64,000 nucleotides of DNA from Sphingomonas koreensis. GTDB taxonomy: Bacteria > Pseudomonadota > Alphaproteobacteria > Sphingomonadales > Sphingomonadaceae. The stretch's first letter is position 1, and every line of letters begins with the position of its first letter. A program made the position numbers and the translations under genes. Location of the stretch: assembly GCA_006438735.1 (NCBI GenBank), contig RCZF01000001.1, positions 806,001 through 870,000 of the forward strand, given 5' to 3'. Positions 28,800-41,098 of this stretch are shown piece by piece. The notes below the pieces were generated by a model, which saw only the letters and a list, made by a program, of their open reading frames with translations, was not told where the DNA came from and made no database searches.

Positions 28800-30086
28800 T
28801 CAAGCGACGTCTTCCGGCGACAGCCCCGGCTCAGGCGGCGACGGCCGCACCAGCGTGCCGTGTTCGAACAGGAAGCCGGCGATATCGGGCTTGCCGGCGG
28901 CGCCGATCACGGTCTGGATGATGATCAGCAGCGGCACTGCGAGCAGCGCGCCGGGTGTGCCCCAAACCCAGCCCCAGAAGCTCAATGAAATGAGAATCAG
29001 CAGCGGGTTGATGGTCAACCGGTGGCCGACGATCATCGGCGTCACCGCGTTCGCCTCGAGCAGATGGCAGCCGATCATGATCGCCGGCGGAATCATTGCC
29101 GACCAGATGTCGCTGAACACCATCAACCCGCCAAGCGCCATCAGCAGCGCGGCGATAATCGGCCCGAGATAGGGAATGTAGTTGAACAGCGCGACGATGC
29201 CCCCCCACATCAGCGGATAGGGCATGCCGACCGCCCAGAATGCCCCGGCGACCACCAGGCCGAGCACCAGATTGATCATCGTGATCGTGCCGAGATAGGC
29301 CGAGGTGTCGTCGACCACGTCCTGGATCACCCGCGCCGTCGCCATCGCGCCGCCGAAGCTGGCGCGGCTGGTTATCGTCTTGCGCCGCAGCCGCGTCCAG
29401 CCCGACAGGAAGAAGAACACCACGAGGATGCCGAAGAACACCTGGATGATCACCGCCGGGGCCGAGGTCGCGGTCAATTCGACGATCGAATTGGGCGGCG
29501 TCTGCGCGATCGTCTGCGCCGGATGCGCGCTGCCGGCGACGAGGTGCTGAATCGTGCTGTTCACATATTTCTGCAGGTTCGAATAGAGATCGAGCAGCGG
29601 CGCGATATTGGTCTGGATGCGATCGATCCGCTCGGGCAGGAGCCGGAAGAATTCGGTGGCCGGCACGATGATCGCCGCCAGCGCGATGTTGGCCGCGAAT
29701 ATGAATAGCAGTACGCAGACAAGCGCGGCGAGCGGCGACGGAATGCGGTGCCGTTCCTGCCACTCGAGCACCGGCACCAGCGCGATCGCGATCACCAGAG
29801 CAGCGGTGACCGGCAGGAAGAAGGTCGCGCCGGCCTGAAGCGCGAATGGGGCCCCCATCGCCACGCCCAGCCCGATCATCAGCGTCAGCGATGCGAGCAG
29901 GCGATCACGCCGCAGCGTCACCCGCTCCGTTTCGGCCGGCTCGCCCGCTTCGGGCAGCGGCAGGCCGAACGCACCCGGGGGAGCGGCCGGCGCGCGCGGC
30001 ATTGCCGGCGCCTCGCTTGCCGGGACTGGTCCATCGTCTGCCGTCGTCGCCACCCGGGTTCCTTCCAACCGATACGCTGCATTCAT
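28800..30086 (-). CDS. AI-2E family transporter (UPF0118/PerM type)
   Basis: 428 residues. A hydrophilic Pro/Ala-rich N-terminus (about 60 residues) precedes two helices, a periplasmic or cytoplasmic domain (about 145-225) and a cluster of further helices. The final pore region has LFNYIPYLGPII, NPLLILISLSFWGWVWG and GALLAVPLLIIIQ, which are family signatures. Members are linked to quorum-signal export, Na+/H+ exchange or unknown cargo. No substrate can be assigned. It is divergent from glpK with only 45 bases between starts, so the promoters overlap. Confidence 0.85.
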   Translation of the reverse strand: MNAAYRLEGTRVATTADDGPVPASEAPAMPRAPAAPPGAFGLPLPEAGEPAETERVTLRRDRLLASLTLMIGLGVAMGAPFALQAGATFFLPVTAALVIAIALVPVLEWQERHRIPSPLAALVCVLLFIFAANIALAAIIVPATEFFRLLPERIDRIQTNIAPLLDLYSNLQKYVNSTIQHLVAGSAHPAQTIAQTPPNSIVELTATSAPAVIIQVFFGILVVFFFLSGWTRLRRKTITSRASFGGAMATARVIQDVVDDTSAYLGTITMINLVLGLVVAGAFWAVGMPYPLMWGGIVALFNYIPYLGPIIAALLMALGGLMVFSDIWSAMIPPAIMIGCHLLEANAVTPMIVGHRLTINPLLILISLSFWGWVWGTPGALLAVPLLIIIQTVIGAAGKPDIAGFLFEHGTLVRPSPPEPGLSPEDVA

Positions 30087-30131
30087 CTAGCCGCATTCCT
30101 TCGGCTTGTAATCCCGGCTAGCATCGCGGCG

Positions 30132-31598
30132 ATGAACGACCGCATCCTGGTGATAGACGAGGGCACCACCTCCACCCGCGCGATGCTGTTCGCGCCCGAC
30201 GGCACGTGTCTCGGCAGCGAATCGCGCGATCTCACGCAGCATTACCCCAGGCCCGGCTGGGTCGAGCATGACGCCACCGAGATCTGGGAGCGAACCGCGG
30301 CGTGCGCGCAAGCGATGATCGACAAGGCCGGCGGCGCGGCGGCGATCGCCGCAATCGGCATCACCAACCAGCGCGAGACGCTGGTGTTCTGGGACAAGAC
30401 CACCGGCGCGCCGCTCGCGCCCGCGATCGTCTGGCAGGATCGCCGCACCGCCGCCGCCTGCCGCGACATGCGCGAGCGCGGCCTCGAACCCGCGCTCCAG
30501 CACAAGACCGGGCTGCTGCTCGATCCCTATTTCTCGGCGAGCAAGATCGCCTGGGCGATGGCCAATTGGCCGGCGGTCCGCGATGCCGGCGACGCGCTGG
30601 CGATCGGCACGATCGATTCGTGGCTGATCTGGAAGCTGACCGGCGGGCTCCACATCACCGATGCGACCAATGCCAGCCGCACCGCGCTGATGGCGATCGG
30701 CAGCGGCGCCTGGGACGACGGGCTGCTCGAACTGTTCGATACGCCGCGCGCCGCGCTGCCCGAGATCGTCGACTGCGCCGGCCGTTTCGGCGAGACGACG
30801 CTGTTCGGCGAGGCCATTGCGATTTGCGGCATCGCCGGCGATCAGCAGGCGGCGAGCATCGGCCAGGCCTGCCTCGCACGCGGCGAAACCAAGGCGACCT
30901 TCGGCACCGGCGCCTTCGTGCTGACGCATGCCGGCGCAACGCCGCCGAGCTCGGCCAACCGCTTGCTGTCGACGATCGCGTGGCAGCTTGGCGGCGAGCG
31001 GGCCTATGCGCTTGAGGGATCGGTATTCGTCGCCGGCAGTCTCGTTCAATGGCTTCGCGACACGCTCGGCCTGATCGGTGCGGCGCCCGAAACAGAGGCG
31101 CTGGCGCGCAGCGTGCCTGATAACGGCGGCGTATTCCTCGTCCCCGCACTGTCAGGGCTGGGTGCGCCATGGTGGGAGCCCGACGCGCGCGGCAGCATCA
31201 CCGGCCTGTCCTTTTCGACCGGGCGCGCCCACATCGTCCGCGCCGCATTGGAGGCGATGGCGCACCAGGCCAACGACCTCAAGACCGCCTTCGCCGCCGA
31301 CGGCGCCGATTGGGATTGCCTGCGCATCGACGGCGGCATGGTCGCCAACGACTGGATGGCGCAGGACATGGCCGACATACTCGACCTCACCGTCGAGCGC
31401 CCGCTGTTCGCCGAAACAACCGCACTGGGCGCGGCGATGCTCGCCGGCGTGGGTTGCGGGCTGTTCCCCGATCTCGACGCGGCGGCGGGGATGCGCGGCG
31501 CGGTCGAGACTTTCACGCCATCGATCGACGACGATGTTCGGCAGGCGCGGCTCGATGGCTGGGCAAAAGCGGTGGCCGGCGTGGTGGGCGCTGCCTGA
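30132..31598 (+). CDS. glpK: Glycerol kinase
   Basis: 488 residues, FGGY carbohydrate kinase. It starts MNDRILVIDEGTTSTRAMLF. Glycerol-site segments GITNQRETLVFWDK and WQDRRTA are present. The ATP domain has FGTGAFVLTH and the C-terminal LRIDGGMVANDWMAQDMADI. It phosphorylates glycerol to glycerol 3-phosphate for lipid synthesis or catabolism. There is no glpF, glpD or glpR beside it. Some FGGY kinases take other polyols, but the glycerol motifs are clear. Confidence 0.94.
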   Translation: MNDRILVIDEGTTSTRAMLFAPDGTCLGSESRDLTQHYPRPGWVEHDATEIWERTAACAQAMIDKAGGAAAIAAIGITNQRETLVFWDKTTGAPLAPAIVWQDRRTAAACRDMRERGLEPALQHKTGLLLDPYFSASKIAWAMANWPAVRDAGDALAIGTIDSWLIWKLTGGLHITDATNASRTALMAIGSGAWDDGLLELFDTPRAALPEIVDCAGRFGETTLFGEAIAICGIAGDQQAASIGQACLARGETKATFGTGAFVLTHAGATPPSSANRLLSTIAWQLGGERAYALEGSVFVAGSLVQWLRDTLGLIGAAPETEALARSVPDNGGVFLVPALSGLGAPWWEPDARGSITGLSFSTGRAHIVRAALEAMAHQANDLKTAFAADGADWDCLRIDGGMVANDWMAQDMADILDLTVERPLFAETTALGAAMLAGVGCGLFPDLDAAAGMRGAVETFTPSIDDDVRQARLDGWAKAVAGVVGAA

Positions 31599-31825
31599 CA
31601 GAATAGTCTTGATCGCCCGATCTTCGTCATCACCGCGAAAGCGGATACGAGAACAAGCGCGCGCCTCGGCGGACAGACACCGATCGATCGGCATGACTAT
31701 CTGGCGATTGGTTTGAGTGGCATCGCAAGCATCGCAGGTAGCTCTCATCGCCTTTGACGGCAGTGATGCGATCTTCTATTTGCCGCTGATACGGGGCGGT
31801 TCGTCGCCAGCAGGAATTTAACACC

Positions 31826-32803
31826 ATGAATGACACCGCGTCGGCAGCGCCGGCCAAACAATCGCGTCTCGCCTGGATTTTCGTCGGTCGTGATGGCCTG
31901 CGCGCGGGGTGGAGCTTAGTGCTGTTTTTCGCGCTCCTTTACGGCGTCATTTGGATCGTGGCCCGACTTCCCCATTCCCCGATGCGCGCCGAAGGCGGGA
32001 TCGGCTCGCAGCCGCTGCCCAGCATCGCGATCGAATCGACGTTGGCAGCGATGGTCTTGGTGGTCGCGCTGATCATGTCGTTGATCGAGCGACGGCCGTT
32101 CTGGCGCTACGGCATCCGCAAGCGCAACGTCATCCCCGATTTCGTCAAGGGGATCGGCTCCGGGCTGCTGATGCTCTCGGTGCTGGTCGGGCTGCTCGCG
32201 CTCACTGGCGGCATTGCGTTCGACGGGCTTGCGATCGGCGGCGGCGCGATCCTCACTTATGGCGTGGAATGGCTGATCGCCTTCCTCCTCGTCGGCCTGT
32301 TCGAGGAATTCACGTTTCGCGGCTATCTGCAGTTCACGCTCGCACGCGGCGTCACCGGCATCGTCCGCGCGATCAATCCGAACGCCAAACGCGCGCCCGT
32401 CATCGGGTTTTGGGTTGCGGCCGTGATCTTCTCTATCGTGCTGTTCGCGCTCGTCCACACCGGCAACGGCGGCGAGACTCTGATGGGCATCGTCGCGGTC
32501 AGTCTCGCCGGGATCGTCTTCGTTTTCTCGTTGTGGTGGACCGGCTCCTTGTGGTGGGCGATCGGCTTTCACTGCGCCTGGGATTGGGCGCAGAGTTATC
32601 TTTACGGCGTCGCCGATTCGGGGCTGGTTTCGCAGGGCCATTTGCTCGCCAGCCGTGCGACCGGATCGGCGCTGCTGTCCGGCGGCAGCACCGGCCCCGA
32701 AGGCAGCATCCTCGTCGTCCCCGTCTTGCTCGCAACGATCGTGTTGATCTGGAAGACGGCGCCGCGCCGGGATGCCCCCGGTCTCGAGCAAACCGAGGGT
32801 TGA
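31826..32803 (+). CDS. CPBP family intramembrane glutamic endopeptidase
   Basis: 325 residues with about eight transmembrane helices. The ABI/CPBP motifs are complete: EEFTFRGYL (E-E-x3-R), FALVHTGNGG (F-x3-H) and HCAWDWAQ (H-x3-D). Bacterial members are relatives of Rce1 prenyl-protein proteases; several protect against peptide toxins, but most roles are unknown. AGGAA lies 9 bases before the ATG. The 227-base gap before it, after glpK, shows only a degenerate palindrome and no gene. The M3 peptidase follows 65 bases later. Confidence 0.9.
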   Translation: MNDTASAAPAKQSRLAWIFVGRDGLRAGWSLVLFFALLYGVIWIVARLPHSPMRAEGGIGSQPLPSIAIESTLAAMVLVVALIMSLIERRPFWRYGIRKRNVIPDFVKGIGSGLLMLSVLVGLLALTGGIAFDGLAIGGGAILTYGVEWLIAFLLVGLFEEFTFRGYLQFTLARGVTGIVRAINPNAKRAPVIGFWVAAVIFSIVLFALVHTGNGGETLMGIVAVSLAGIVFVFSLWWTGSLWWAIGFHCAWDWAQSYLYGVADSGLVSQGHLLASRATGSALLSGGSTGPEGSILVVPVLLATIVLIWKTAPRRDAPGLEQTEG

Positions 32804-32868
32804 TCCGCGGCGACCACGCTGCGACGATGGCCGCAACCATCCCGAGTCACACGAAAAGGTCGCCGTCG

Positions 32869-35019
32869 ATGATCCTCAAGTCGCTGCTCCTCGGGGCCAC
32901 CGCCCTTGCCTGCGTCACGACCGTGACGGCAGCCGCGCAAACCAAGCCGGCGGCAACGCGGGTCAATCCGTTCGCCAGCGCCAGCACGCTGCCGTTTCAC
33001 GCGCCGCCGTTCGACAAGATCCGCGACAGCGATTATCAGCCCGCGATCGAGCGCGGCATGGCGATCCAGCTCGACGAGATGAAGGCGATCGCCGCCGATC
33101 CTGCCGCGCCGACCTTCGACAACACGATCGCGGCAATGGAAAAATCGGGCCGCATGCTCGAGCGCGCCGAGCTCGCCTTCTACGGCGTCGATCAGGCCAA
33201 TTCGAACCCCGCGCTCGATGCGGTGCAGACCGCGATCGCGCCAAAGCTCGCGCAGCATAATGACGCGATCTATCTCGATCCGAAACTGTTCGCGCGGGTG
33301 AAGACGCTCTACGACAACCGCGACACGCTCAAGCTCACGCCTGAGCAGTTGCAGGTGCTGTCGCTTTATTACCAGCAATTCGTCCACGCCGGCGCCAATC
33401 TGTCGGATGCCGACAAGGCCAAGCTGCGCACCCTGAACACCGACATCTCGACCCTCGAAACCGCGTTCCAGCAAAAGCTGATCGCCGCCGCCAAGGCGGG
33501 CGCGCTGGTGGTCGACGACAAGGCGAAGCTCGCCGGGCTTTCCGACGGTGAGATCGCCGCCGCCGCCGAGGACGCCAAGGCCCGCCAGCTGCCCGGCAAA
33601 TGGCTGCTACCGCTGCAGAACACCACGCAGCAGCCCGCGCTCGCCTCGCTCGCCGACCGATCGACACGCGAAGCGCTGTTCAACCAGAGCTGGACGCGCG
33701 CCGAAAAGGGCGACGCCAACGATACGCGCGCCGCAGTCGAGGAACTGGCGATGCTGCGCGCCCAAAAGGCCAGTCTGCTCGGTTATCCGAGCTACGCCGC
33801 TTTTGTGCTGTACGATCAGATGGCCAAGACGCCCGACGCCGCGATCAAGTTCATGCAGGCACTGGTGCCCGCGACCGCCGCCGAACAGCAGCGCGAAGCC
33901 GCCGAAATCCAGGCACAGATCGACAAGGACGGCGAGCATTTCGATCTCAAGCCGTGGGACTGGGAACGTTACAGCGATCAAGTTCGCAAGGCCAAATACG
34001 ATCTCGATGAGAATGAGGTGAAGCCTTATTTCGAGCTCCACCGCGTGCTCGAAGACGGCGTCTTCTATGCCGCCAACCAGCTGTACGGCATCACCTTCAA
34101 GAAGCGCACCGATCTGCCGGTCTATCAGGGCGACGTGATGGCCTATACCGTCTACGACAAGGACGGATCGGAGCTCGGCCTGATCTATTTCGATTATTGG
34201 AAGCGCGACAACAAGGCGGGCGGCGCCTGGATGTCGAACTTCGTCACGCAATCGAAGCTGCTCGGCACCAAGCCGGTGGTCTACAACGTCGCCAATTTCA
34301 CCAAGCCGGCGCCGGGCCAGCCCGCGCTGATCAGTTTCGACGACGTGACGACGATGTTCCACGAATTCGGCCATGCGCTGCACGGCCTGTTCGCGAACCA
34401 GACCTATCCGCTCGTCTCGGGCACCAACACGGCGCGCGATTTCGTCGAGTTCCCGTCGCAGTTCAACGAGCATTGGGCGCTCGATCCCAAGGTGCTCGCC
34501 AATTATGCCAAGAATTATCAGACCGGCGCGCCGATGCCGCAGGCGCTGATCGACAAGATCAAGAAGGCGTCGAAATTCAACACCGGCTATACGCTCGGCG
34601 AAACGCTGACGGCGGCGCTGCTCGATATGGATTGGCACACGCTGCCGGCCAGCGCCCCCAAGCAGAACAATGACAATTTCGAAGCGCAAGCGCTGGCGAA
34701 GATGGGGCTCGACATCGCGCACGTCCCGCCGCGTTATCGCTCGAGCTATTTCCTGCACATCTGGGCCAATGGCTACGCTGCGGGCTATTACGCCTATCTA
34801 TGGACGCAGATGCTCGACGACGACGCCTTCGCCTGGTTCGAACAGAACGGCGGGCTGACGCGCGCGAACGGCCAGCGCTTCCGCGATCTCATCCTGTCGA
34901 AGGGTCACACCGAGGACTACGGCCCGATGTTCCGCGCGTTTTACGGCAAGGATCCCGATGTCGGCCCGATGCTCGAGGATTACGGGCTCGCCCCGGCCGC
35001 CCCTGCCCCGGCGCAATGA
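32869..35019 (+). CDS. M3 family oligopeptidase (peptidyl-dipeptidase Dcp-like), exported
   Basis: 716 residues from MILKSLLLGATALACV, a signal peptide ending TAAAQ. An upstream ATG at 32827 would prepend 14 residues; AAAAGG favours the later start. The zinc site is MFHEFGHALHGLFA (HExxH), with the third ligand Glu about 25 residues later in the RDFVEFPSQFNEHW block, as in Dcp and oligopeptidase A. It probably cleaves short peptides in the periplasm. Its neighbour is an intramembrane protease; a functional link is speculation. Confidence 0.93.
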   Translation: MILKSLLLGATALACVTTVTAAAQTKPAATRVNPFASASTLPFHAPPFDKIRDSDYQPAIERGMAIQLDEMKAIAADPAAPTFDNTIAAMEKSGRMLERAELAFYGVDQANSNPALDAVQTAIAPKLAQHNDAIYLDPKLFARVKTLYDNRDTLKLTPEQLQVLSLYYQQFVHAGANLSDADKAKLRTLNTDISTLETAFQQKLIAAAKAGALVVDDKAKLAGLSDGEIAAAAEDAKARQLPGKWLLPLQNTTQQPALASLADRSTREALFNQSWTRAEKGDANDTRAAVEELAMLRAQKASLLGYPSYAAFVLYDQMAKTPDAAIKFMQALVPATAAEQQREAAEIQAQIDKDGEHFDLKPWDWERYSDQVRKAKYDLDENEVKPYFELHRVLEDGVFYAANQLYGITFKKRTDLPVYQGDVMAYTVYDKDGSELGLIYFDYWKRDNKAGGAWMSNFVTQSKLLGTKPVVYNVANFTKPAPGQPALISFDDVTTMFHEFGHALHGLFANQTYPLVSGTNTARDFVEFPSQFNEHWALDPKVLANYAKNYQTGAPMPQALIDKIKKASKFNTGYTLGETLTAALLDMDWHTLPASAPKQNNDNFEAQALAKMGLDIAHVPPRYRSSYFLHIWANGYAAGYYAYLWTQMLDDDAFAWFEQNGGLTRANGQRFRDLILSKGHTEDYGPMFRAFYGKDPDVGPMLEDYGLAPAAPAPAQ

Positions 35020-35023
35020 CGCC

Positions 35024-35749
35024 TCAGGGCGTGTGGAACTCGTCTTCGAGATAGAGATAATCGGACTCGAACTCGCCGAGCCGAGCGAGCTTGGCCAGAT
35101 CGAGGATGCGCGCGCGGCGATCGGCGACTTCGGCGAGACCCTCCTCGCGCAGCCGCCGCAGCGTGCGGTTGACGTGGACGCTGGTGAGCCCGCACGCCTC
35201 GCCGATGTCTTGCTGCGTTAGCGGAAAATCGAACACGCCGTCGCTGGCGAGCCCGACCGCCTGCATCCGTGCATGCGTCTCGCAGATGAAATGCGCGACG
35301 CGGCCGCGCGCATCGAGCCGCCCGATCCGGAAAATCCATTCGCGGTGCAGCGCGGCATCGAGCAGCGTCGAAAACCACAGCATGCGGCCGAGATGCGGGA
35401 AGCGATCGGTGACGGCGGTGAGATTGGTGTGCGGCACCACGGCGATTTCGGCTTCGGTAATCGTCGCGACGTCATGATCGAGCCGCTGTAGCGGATAGCC
35501 GTGCAGATCGATGAAGTCGCCCGGGATATGATAGCACACCAACTGACGGTAGCCGTCGCGCGCATCCATGTAGCGGCACATAAAACCCGACAGCAGTAAG
35601 GTCGAATTATGCACGGCATCGCCGCGCTCGACGATCGTGCGCCGTGCCGGGAGCCGCTCGACGCGCGTGATCGCGCCTTCCAGCGCGGCCTTCTCCTCGG
35701 ATGAGAGCTCGCTGCGGCGGCGCGATCGGAGGAAGTTCTCGGTCAGCAT
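35024..35749 (-). CDS. Crp/Fnr family transcriptional regulator
   Basis: 241 residues from MLTENFLRSRRR. An N-terminal cyclic-nucleotide-binding-like beta roll (about 20-140) is followed by the dimer helix and a C-terminal winged helix-turn-helix, LTQQDIGEACGLTSVHVNRTLRRL. There are no clustered N-terminal cysteines, so an FNR-type iron-sulfur sensor is unlikely; the ligand is unknown. It converges with the M3 peptidase, 4 bases between stops. The acyl-CoA ligase upstream reads in the same direction about 90 bases away, so regulation of that gene is possible but unproven. Confidence 0.9.
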   Translation of the reverse strand: MLTENFLRSRRRSELSSEEKAALEGAITRVERLPARRTIVERGDAVHNSTLLLSGFMCRYMDARDGYRQLVCYHIPGDFIDLHGYPLQRLDHDVATITEAEIAVVPHTNLTAVTDRFPHLGRMLWFSTLLDAALHREWIFRIGRLDARGRVAHFICETHARMQAVGLASDGVFDFPLTQQDIGEACGLTSVHVNRTLRRLREEGLAEVADRRARILDLAKLARLGEFESDYLYLEDEFHTP

Positions 35750-35839
35750 GAACGCTCTACGATCGTCCGCCAAAAAAGGTCCGCTCGCGAAACGATCGCC
35801 GATGCCTGCTTCACCCAGGCGGCATGACCGCATTGGGCA

Positions 35840-37585
<1,746 letters not shown>

Positions 37586-37712
37586 GGCGTTTCTCTCCAC
37601 TCTTGAATGTCGGGTTTGTCTTTATCGCGTCAGTTGGAAACGATAGAGTTGATTCTCGCGTCGCTCAAGGCAATAGGAGGACGCAAGTTTGAATGAAAGG
37701 TATGGAGTAACG

Positions 37713-38948
37713 ATGCACGGCACCGATCCCGGACGCTACGGCTTCGATGCCGATCGGCTGGCGCGGATCGATGCGTTGCTGCAGACGCGCTACATCGACT
37801 CAGGGCTGCTGCCGCACGCGCAATTGCTGATCGGCCTCGACGGCGGCGTCGCGCATTTCGTCAGCCGGGGCACCGCGCGCGAGGGCGGCGCCGCGCTCGA
37901 CGACACCGCGCTGTTCCGCATCGCCTCGATGACCAAGCCGATTACCTCGATCGCGTTCATGATGCTCGCCGAGCAAGGCAAGGTTGCGCTCGATACGCCG
38001 GTGCATCACGTACTGCCCGAGTTGAAGGGCGTCGGCGTTTATGATGGCGGCGGCGCGGGCGTGCCGTTCGTCACCAAAGCGACCGCGCAGCCGATGCGGA
38101 TGATCGATCTGCTGCGCCACACATCGGGCTTCACCTACAGCTTCCAGAACCGCTCGAACGTCGATGCCGCCTATCGCGAGTCGAAGATGGAAAGCTGGCA
38201 CAAGGGCTTGACGCTCGACGAGTTCGTCGAGGCGCTCGGCAAGCTGCCGCTCGAATTCTCGCCCGGCGACGCGTGGAATTATTCGGTGTCGACCGACGTG
38301 CTCGGCGCGGTGGTTCAGCGCGTCTCCGGACAGGAGCTCGACGCCTTCTTCGCCGAGCATATCTTCGCTCCACTCGGCATGAACGATACCTTTTTCCAGG
38401 TGCCCGAGGACAAGCTCGACCGGCTGACCGATTGCTACACCTTCGTCCCCGGCCCGAATGGTCAAAAGGGCGGCCGCGTGATGTACGATCCCGGCGCGAG
38501 CAGCGCCTGGGCGCGGCGACCCAGGCTGCTGTCGGGCGGCGGCGGGCTCGTCTCCAGCACGCACGATTATCATCGCTTCTGCCGGATGTGCCTGAACGGC
38601 GGGGAACTCGATGGCGCGCGGATCGTCGGCCGCAAGACGATCGAGCTGATGACGATGAACCACCTGCCCGGCGGATCGGATCTCGCCAGCATGTCCAAAT
38701 CGCTGTTCAGCGAGGCGACCAATGCCGGCGCCGGCTTCGGCCTCGGCTTCGCGGTGACGACCGACGTCGCCAAGTCGATGATCCCCGGCTCCGTCGGCGA
38801 ATATTATTGGGGCGGGATGTTCTCGACCGCGTTCTTCATCGATCCCGTCGAGCGGATCGACATGGTGTTCATGACGCAGATGTCGCCCAGCAACACCTAC
38901 CCGATCCGCCGCGAGCTGAAGACGCTGATCTATTCGGCGCTGACTTAA
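37713..38948 (+). CDS. Serine hydrolase of the class C beta-lactamase / esterase (EstB) family
   Basis: 411 residues; GGAG six bases before ATG. SMTK (in [12 protein letters not shown]) is the nucleophile motif, and [11 protein letters not shown] supplies the Tyr of the Y-x-N/S motif. GVYDGGGAG and [17 protein letters not shown] are typical of EstB-type enzymes. No signal peptide is seen, so it is probably a cytoplasmic esterase rather than a beta-lactamase. The position beside an acyl-CoA ligase and upstream of the FadB-like gene suggests release of an acid from an ester before CoA activation (inference). Confidence 0.88.
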   Translation: MHGTDPGRYGFDADRLARIDALLQTRYIDSGLLPHAQLLIGLDGGVAHFVSRGTAREGGAALDDTALFRIASMTKPITSIAFMMLAEQGKVALDTPVHHVLPELKGVGVYDGGGAGVPFVTKATAQPMRMIDLLRHTSGFTYSFQNRSNVDAAYRESKMESWHKGLTLDEFVEALGKLPLEFSPGDAWNYSVSTDVLGAVVQRVSGQELDAFFAEHIFAPLGMNDTFFQVPEDKLDRLTDCYTFVPGPNGQKGGRVMYDPGASSAWARRPRLLSGGGGLVSSTHDYHRFCRMCLNGGELDGARIVGRKTIELMTMNHLPGGSDLASMSKSLFSEATNAGAGFGLGFAVTTDVAKSMIPGSVGEYYWGGMFSTAFFIDPVERIDMVFMTQMSPSNTYPIRRELKTLIYSALT

Positions 38949-38949
38949 C

Positions 38950-39054
38950 GTTCCCCGGCGGAGGCCGGGGCCCAGTTGCGAAGGTTGCTGTAACAAAGCG
39001 CAGCGCCAACCAACTGCCACCATCGCTACTGGACCCCGGCCTTCGCCGGGGAAC
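38950..39054. repeat. Paired palindrome, family C
   Basis: GTTCCCCGGCGGAGGCCGGGG near 38950 and its inverse CCCCGGCCTTCGCCGGGGAAC ending at 39054 face each other across about 60 bases, between the serine hydrolase and FadB-like genes. The ribosome-binding AAGGAG of the next gene begins immediately after it. Confidence 0.8.
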
Positions 39055-39067
39055 AAGGAGACACAAA

Positions 39068-41098
39068 ATGACCGGCCCGATCACCACCCACCGCCACGGC
39101 GACGTCCTCGTCATCGTTTCGAACAACCCGCCGGTCAACGCGCTCGGCGCCGCGGTTCGGCAGGGGATCGAGGCGGCGATCAAGGAAGGCGTCGCCGACG
39201 ATACCGTCCACGCGGTGGTGATCCGCTGCGACGGCAGGACCTTCTTCGCCGGCGCCGACATCACCGAATTCGGCAAGCCGATGCAAGAGCCAGCGCTCCC
39301 CACCTTGGTCGACATGATCGAGGCTGCCGACAAACCGATCATCGCTGCGATCCACGGCACCGCGCTGGGCGGCGGCTGCGAAGTCGCGCTGGGCTGTCAT
39401 TACCGCATCGCCGTCCCCTCGGCGAAGCTCGGCACGCCCGAGGTGAAGCTCGGCCTGCTGCCCGGGGCCGGCGGCACGCAGCGTATTCCGCGCATCGCCG
39501 GCGTCGCGCTGGCGCTTGAAATGACCGCCAAGGGCGATCCGATCCCGGCCAAAAAGGCGCTCGACGCCGGGCTGATCGACAAGCTCGCCGGCGAGGACAG
39601 CCTGGAGGCCGACGCGATCGCCTTTGCCCGCGAGGTCATTGGCAAGCCGCTCCCGCGCGCCAGCCAGAAGACCGCCAAGCCTGATCCCGAAGCGGTCGAA
39701 GCCTTCAAGAAGGCCAACGCCCGTCGCTTCCGCGGCTTCGACGCGCCCGCCGCCAACATCGCCTGCGTCGAAAAAGCAGCCTCGGGCGTTAGCTTCGACG
39801 AAGGCGTCCAGTTCGAGCGCGCGGAGTTCATGAAACTGATGATGGGCGTGCAATCCGCTGCGCAGCGCCACATCTTCTTCGCCGAGCGCAAGGCGCAAAA
39901 GATCGACGGCATCGCCGACGACATCCGGTTGCGCGACATCAAGCGCGTCGGCGTGATCGGCGCCGGCACGATGGGCGGCGGCATTTCGATGAACTTCCTG
40001 TCGGCGGGCATCCCGGTGACGATCGTCGAGATGCAGCAGGATGCGCTTGATCGCGGAACGGCCACGATCCGCAAGAATTACGAAGCGACCGCCGCCAAGG
40101 GCCGGATGAAGCCCGAGCAGGTCGAGGCGGCGATGGGCGCGCTGAAGCCGACGCTCAGCCTCGACGATCTCGCCGACTGCGACCTCGTCATTGAGGCGGT
40201 CTATGAAAATATGGATGTGAAGAAGGAGATTTTCGGCAAGCTCGACGCCATCTGCAAGCCCGGCGCGATCCTCGCGTCGAACACCTCTTATCTCGACGTC
40301 AACGAGATTGCCGCCAGCACCAAACGACCGCAGGATGTGCTCGGCATGCACTTCTTCTCGCCGGCCAATGTGATGAAGCTGCTCGAGGTCGTGCGCGGCG
40401 ACAAGACCGCCGACGACGTGCTCGCCACGGTGATGGCGCTGGCCAAGAAAATCCGCAAAGTCGCGGTAGTCGCGGGCGTATGCCACGGCTTCATCGGCAA
40501 CCGCATGCTGATGCCGCGCCAAATCGAGGCGATGAAGCTGCTGATGGAAGGCGCGACGCCCGAGCAGATCGACACGGTCCATGTCGATTTCGGCATGCCG
40601 ATGGGGCCGTTCCAGATGAGCGACCTCGCCGGGGTCGACATCGGCTGGCACCGCGACCCGACCCGCATCGAAAGCATCCGCGACGCGCTCGCCGCCGAAA
40701 AACGCTGGGGCCAGAAGACCAAGGCCGGCTTCTACGATTACGACGACAAGCGGACCCCCTCGCCCTCCCCTCGCGTCGCCGAGATCATTGAGGATTTCCG
40801 CAAGAAGACCGGCACGCCCCGACACGAGGTCACGACCGACGAGATCGTCGAGCGCACGCTCTATCCGATGGTCAACGAAGGTGCGCTGATCCTCGCCGAG
40901 GGCAAGGCGCAGCGCGCAAGCGACGTGGATGTGGTGTGGATCTACGGTTACGGCTGGCCGGTCTATCGCGGCGGCCCGATGTTCTGGGCCGACACCGAAG
41001 GGCTCAAGAAGATCGTCGCGGGGCTGGAGAAGCACGGCTTCGACGTCGCGCCACTGCTCAAGGACAAGGCTGAAAAGGGGGAGCGGTTCAGTGGCTGA
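39068..41098 (+). CDS. Bifunctional enoyl-CoA hydratase / 3-hydroxyacyl-CoA dehydrogenase (FadB/FadJ-like)
   Basis: 676 residues. The N-terminal crotonase domain (about 1-190) has NPPVNALG and the oxyanion loop [13 protein letters not shown], plus [17 protein letters not shown] with the catalytic Glu. The NAD domain begins [14 protein letters not shown] (about 295), followed by the C-terminal dehydrogenase helices containing DIGWHRDP. Length is shorter than E. coli FadB (729) and closer to the peroxisomal-like single-chain enzymes. It performs steps 2 and 3 of beta-oxidation. The following ACAD gene overlaps its end by 8 bases. The open frame extends back through the repeat but the start is fixed by AAGGAG and the conserved N-terminus. 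Confidence 0.95.
   Translation: MTGPITTHRHGDVLVIVSNNPPVNALGAAVRQGIEAAIKEGVADDTVHAVVIRCDGRTFFAGADITEFGKPMQEPALPTLVDMIEAADKPIIAAIHGTALGGGCEVALGCHYRIAVPSAKLGTPEVKLGLLPGAGGTQRIPRIAGVALALEMTAKGDPIPAKKALDAGLIDKLAGEDSLEADAIAFAREVIGKPLPRASQKTAKPDPEAVEAFKKANARRFRGFDAPAANIACVEKAASGVSFDEGVQFERAEFMKLMMGVQSAAQRHIFFAERKAQKIDGIADDIRLRDIKRVGVIGAGTMGGGISMNFLSAGIPVTIVEMQQDALDRGTATIRKNYEATAAKGRMKPEQVEAAMGALKPTLSLDDLADCDLVIEAVYENMDVKKEIFGKLDAICKPGAILASNTSYLDVNEIAASTKRPQDVLGMHFFSPANVMKLLEVVRGDKTADDVLATVMALAKKIRKVAVVAGVCHGFIGNRMLMPRQIEAMKLLMEGATPEQIDTVHVDFGMPMGPFQMSDLAGVDIGWHRDPTRIESIRDALAAEKRWGQKTKAGFYDYDDKRTPSPSPRVAEIIEDFRKKTGTPRHEVTTDEIVERTLYPMVNEGALILAEGKAQRASDVDVVWIYGYGWPVYRGGPMFWADTEGLKKIVAGLEKHGFDVAPLLKDKAEKGERFSG

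Noticed and set aside
31909-32868. Open frame continuous with, and upstream of, the M3 peptidase, giving a 1036-residue protein
   Set aside because: It lies over the CPBP protease gene in another frame and the translated part is Arg-rich with no similarity. The peptidase has its own signal peptide and ribosome site at 32869.
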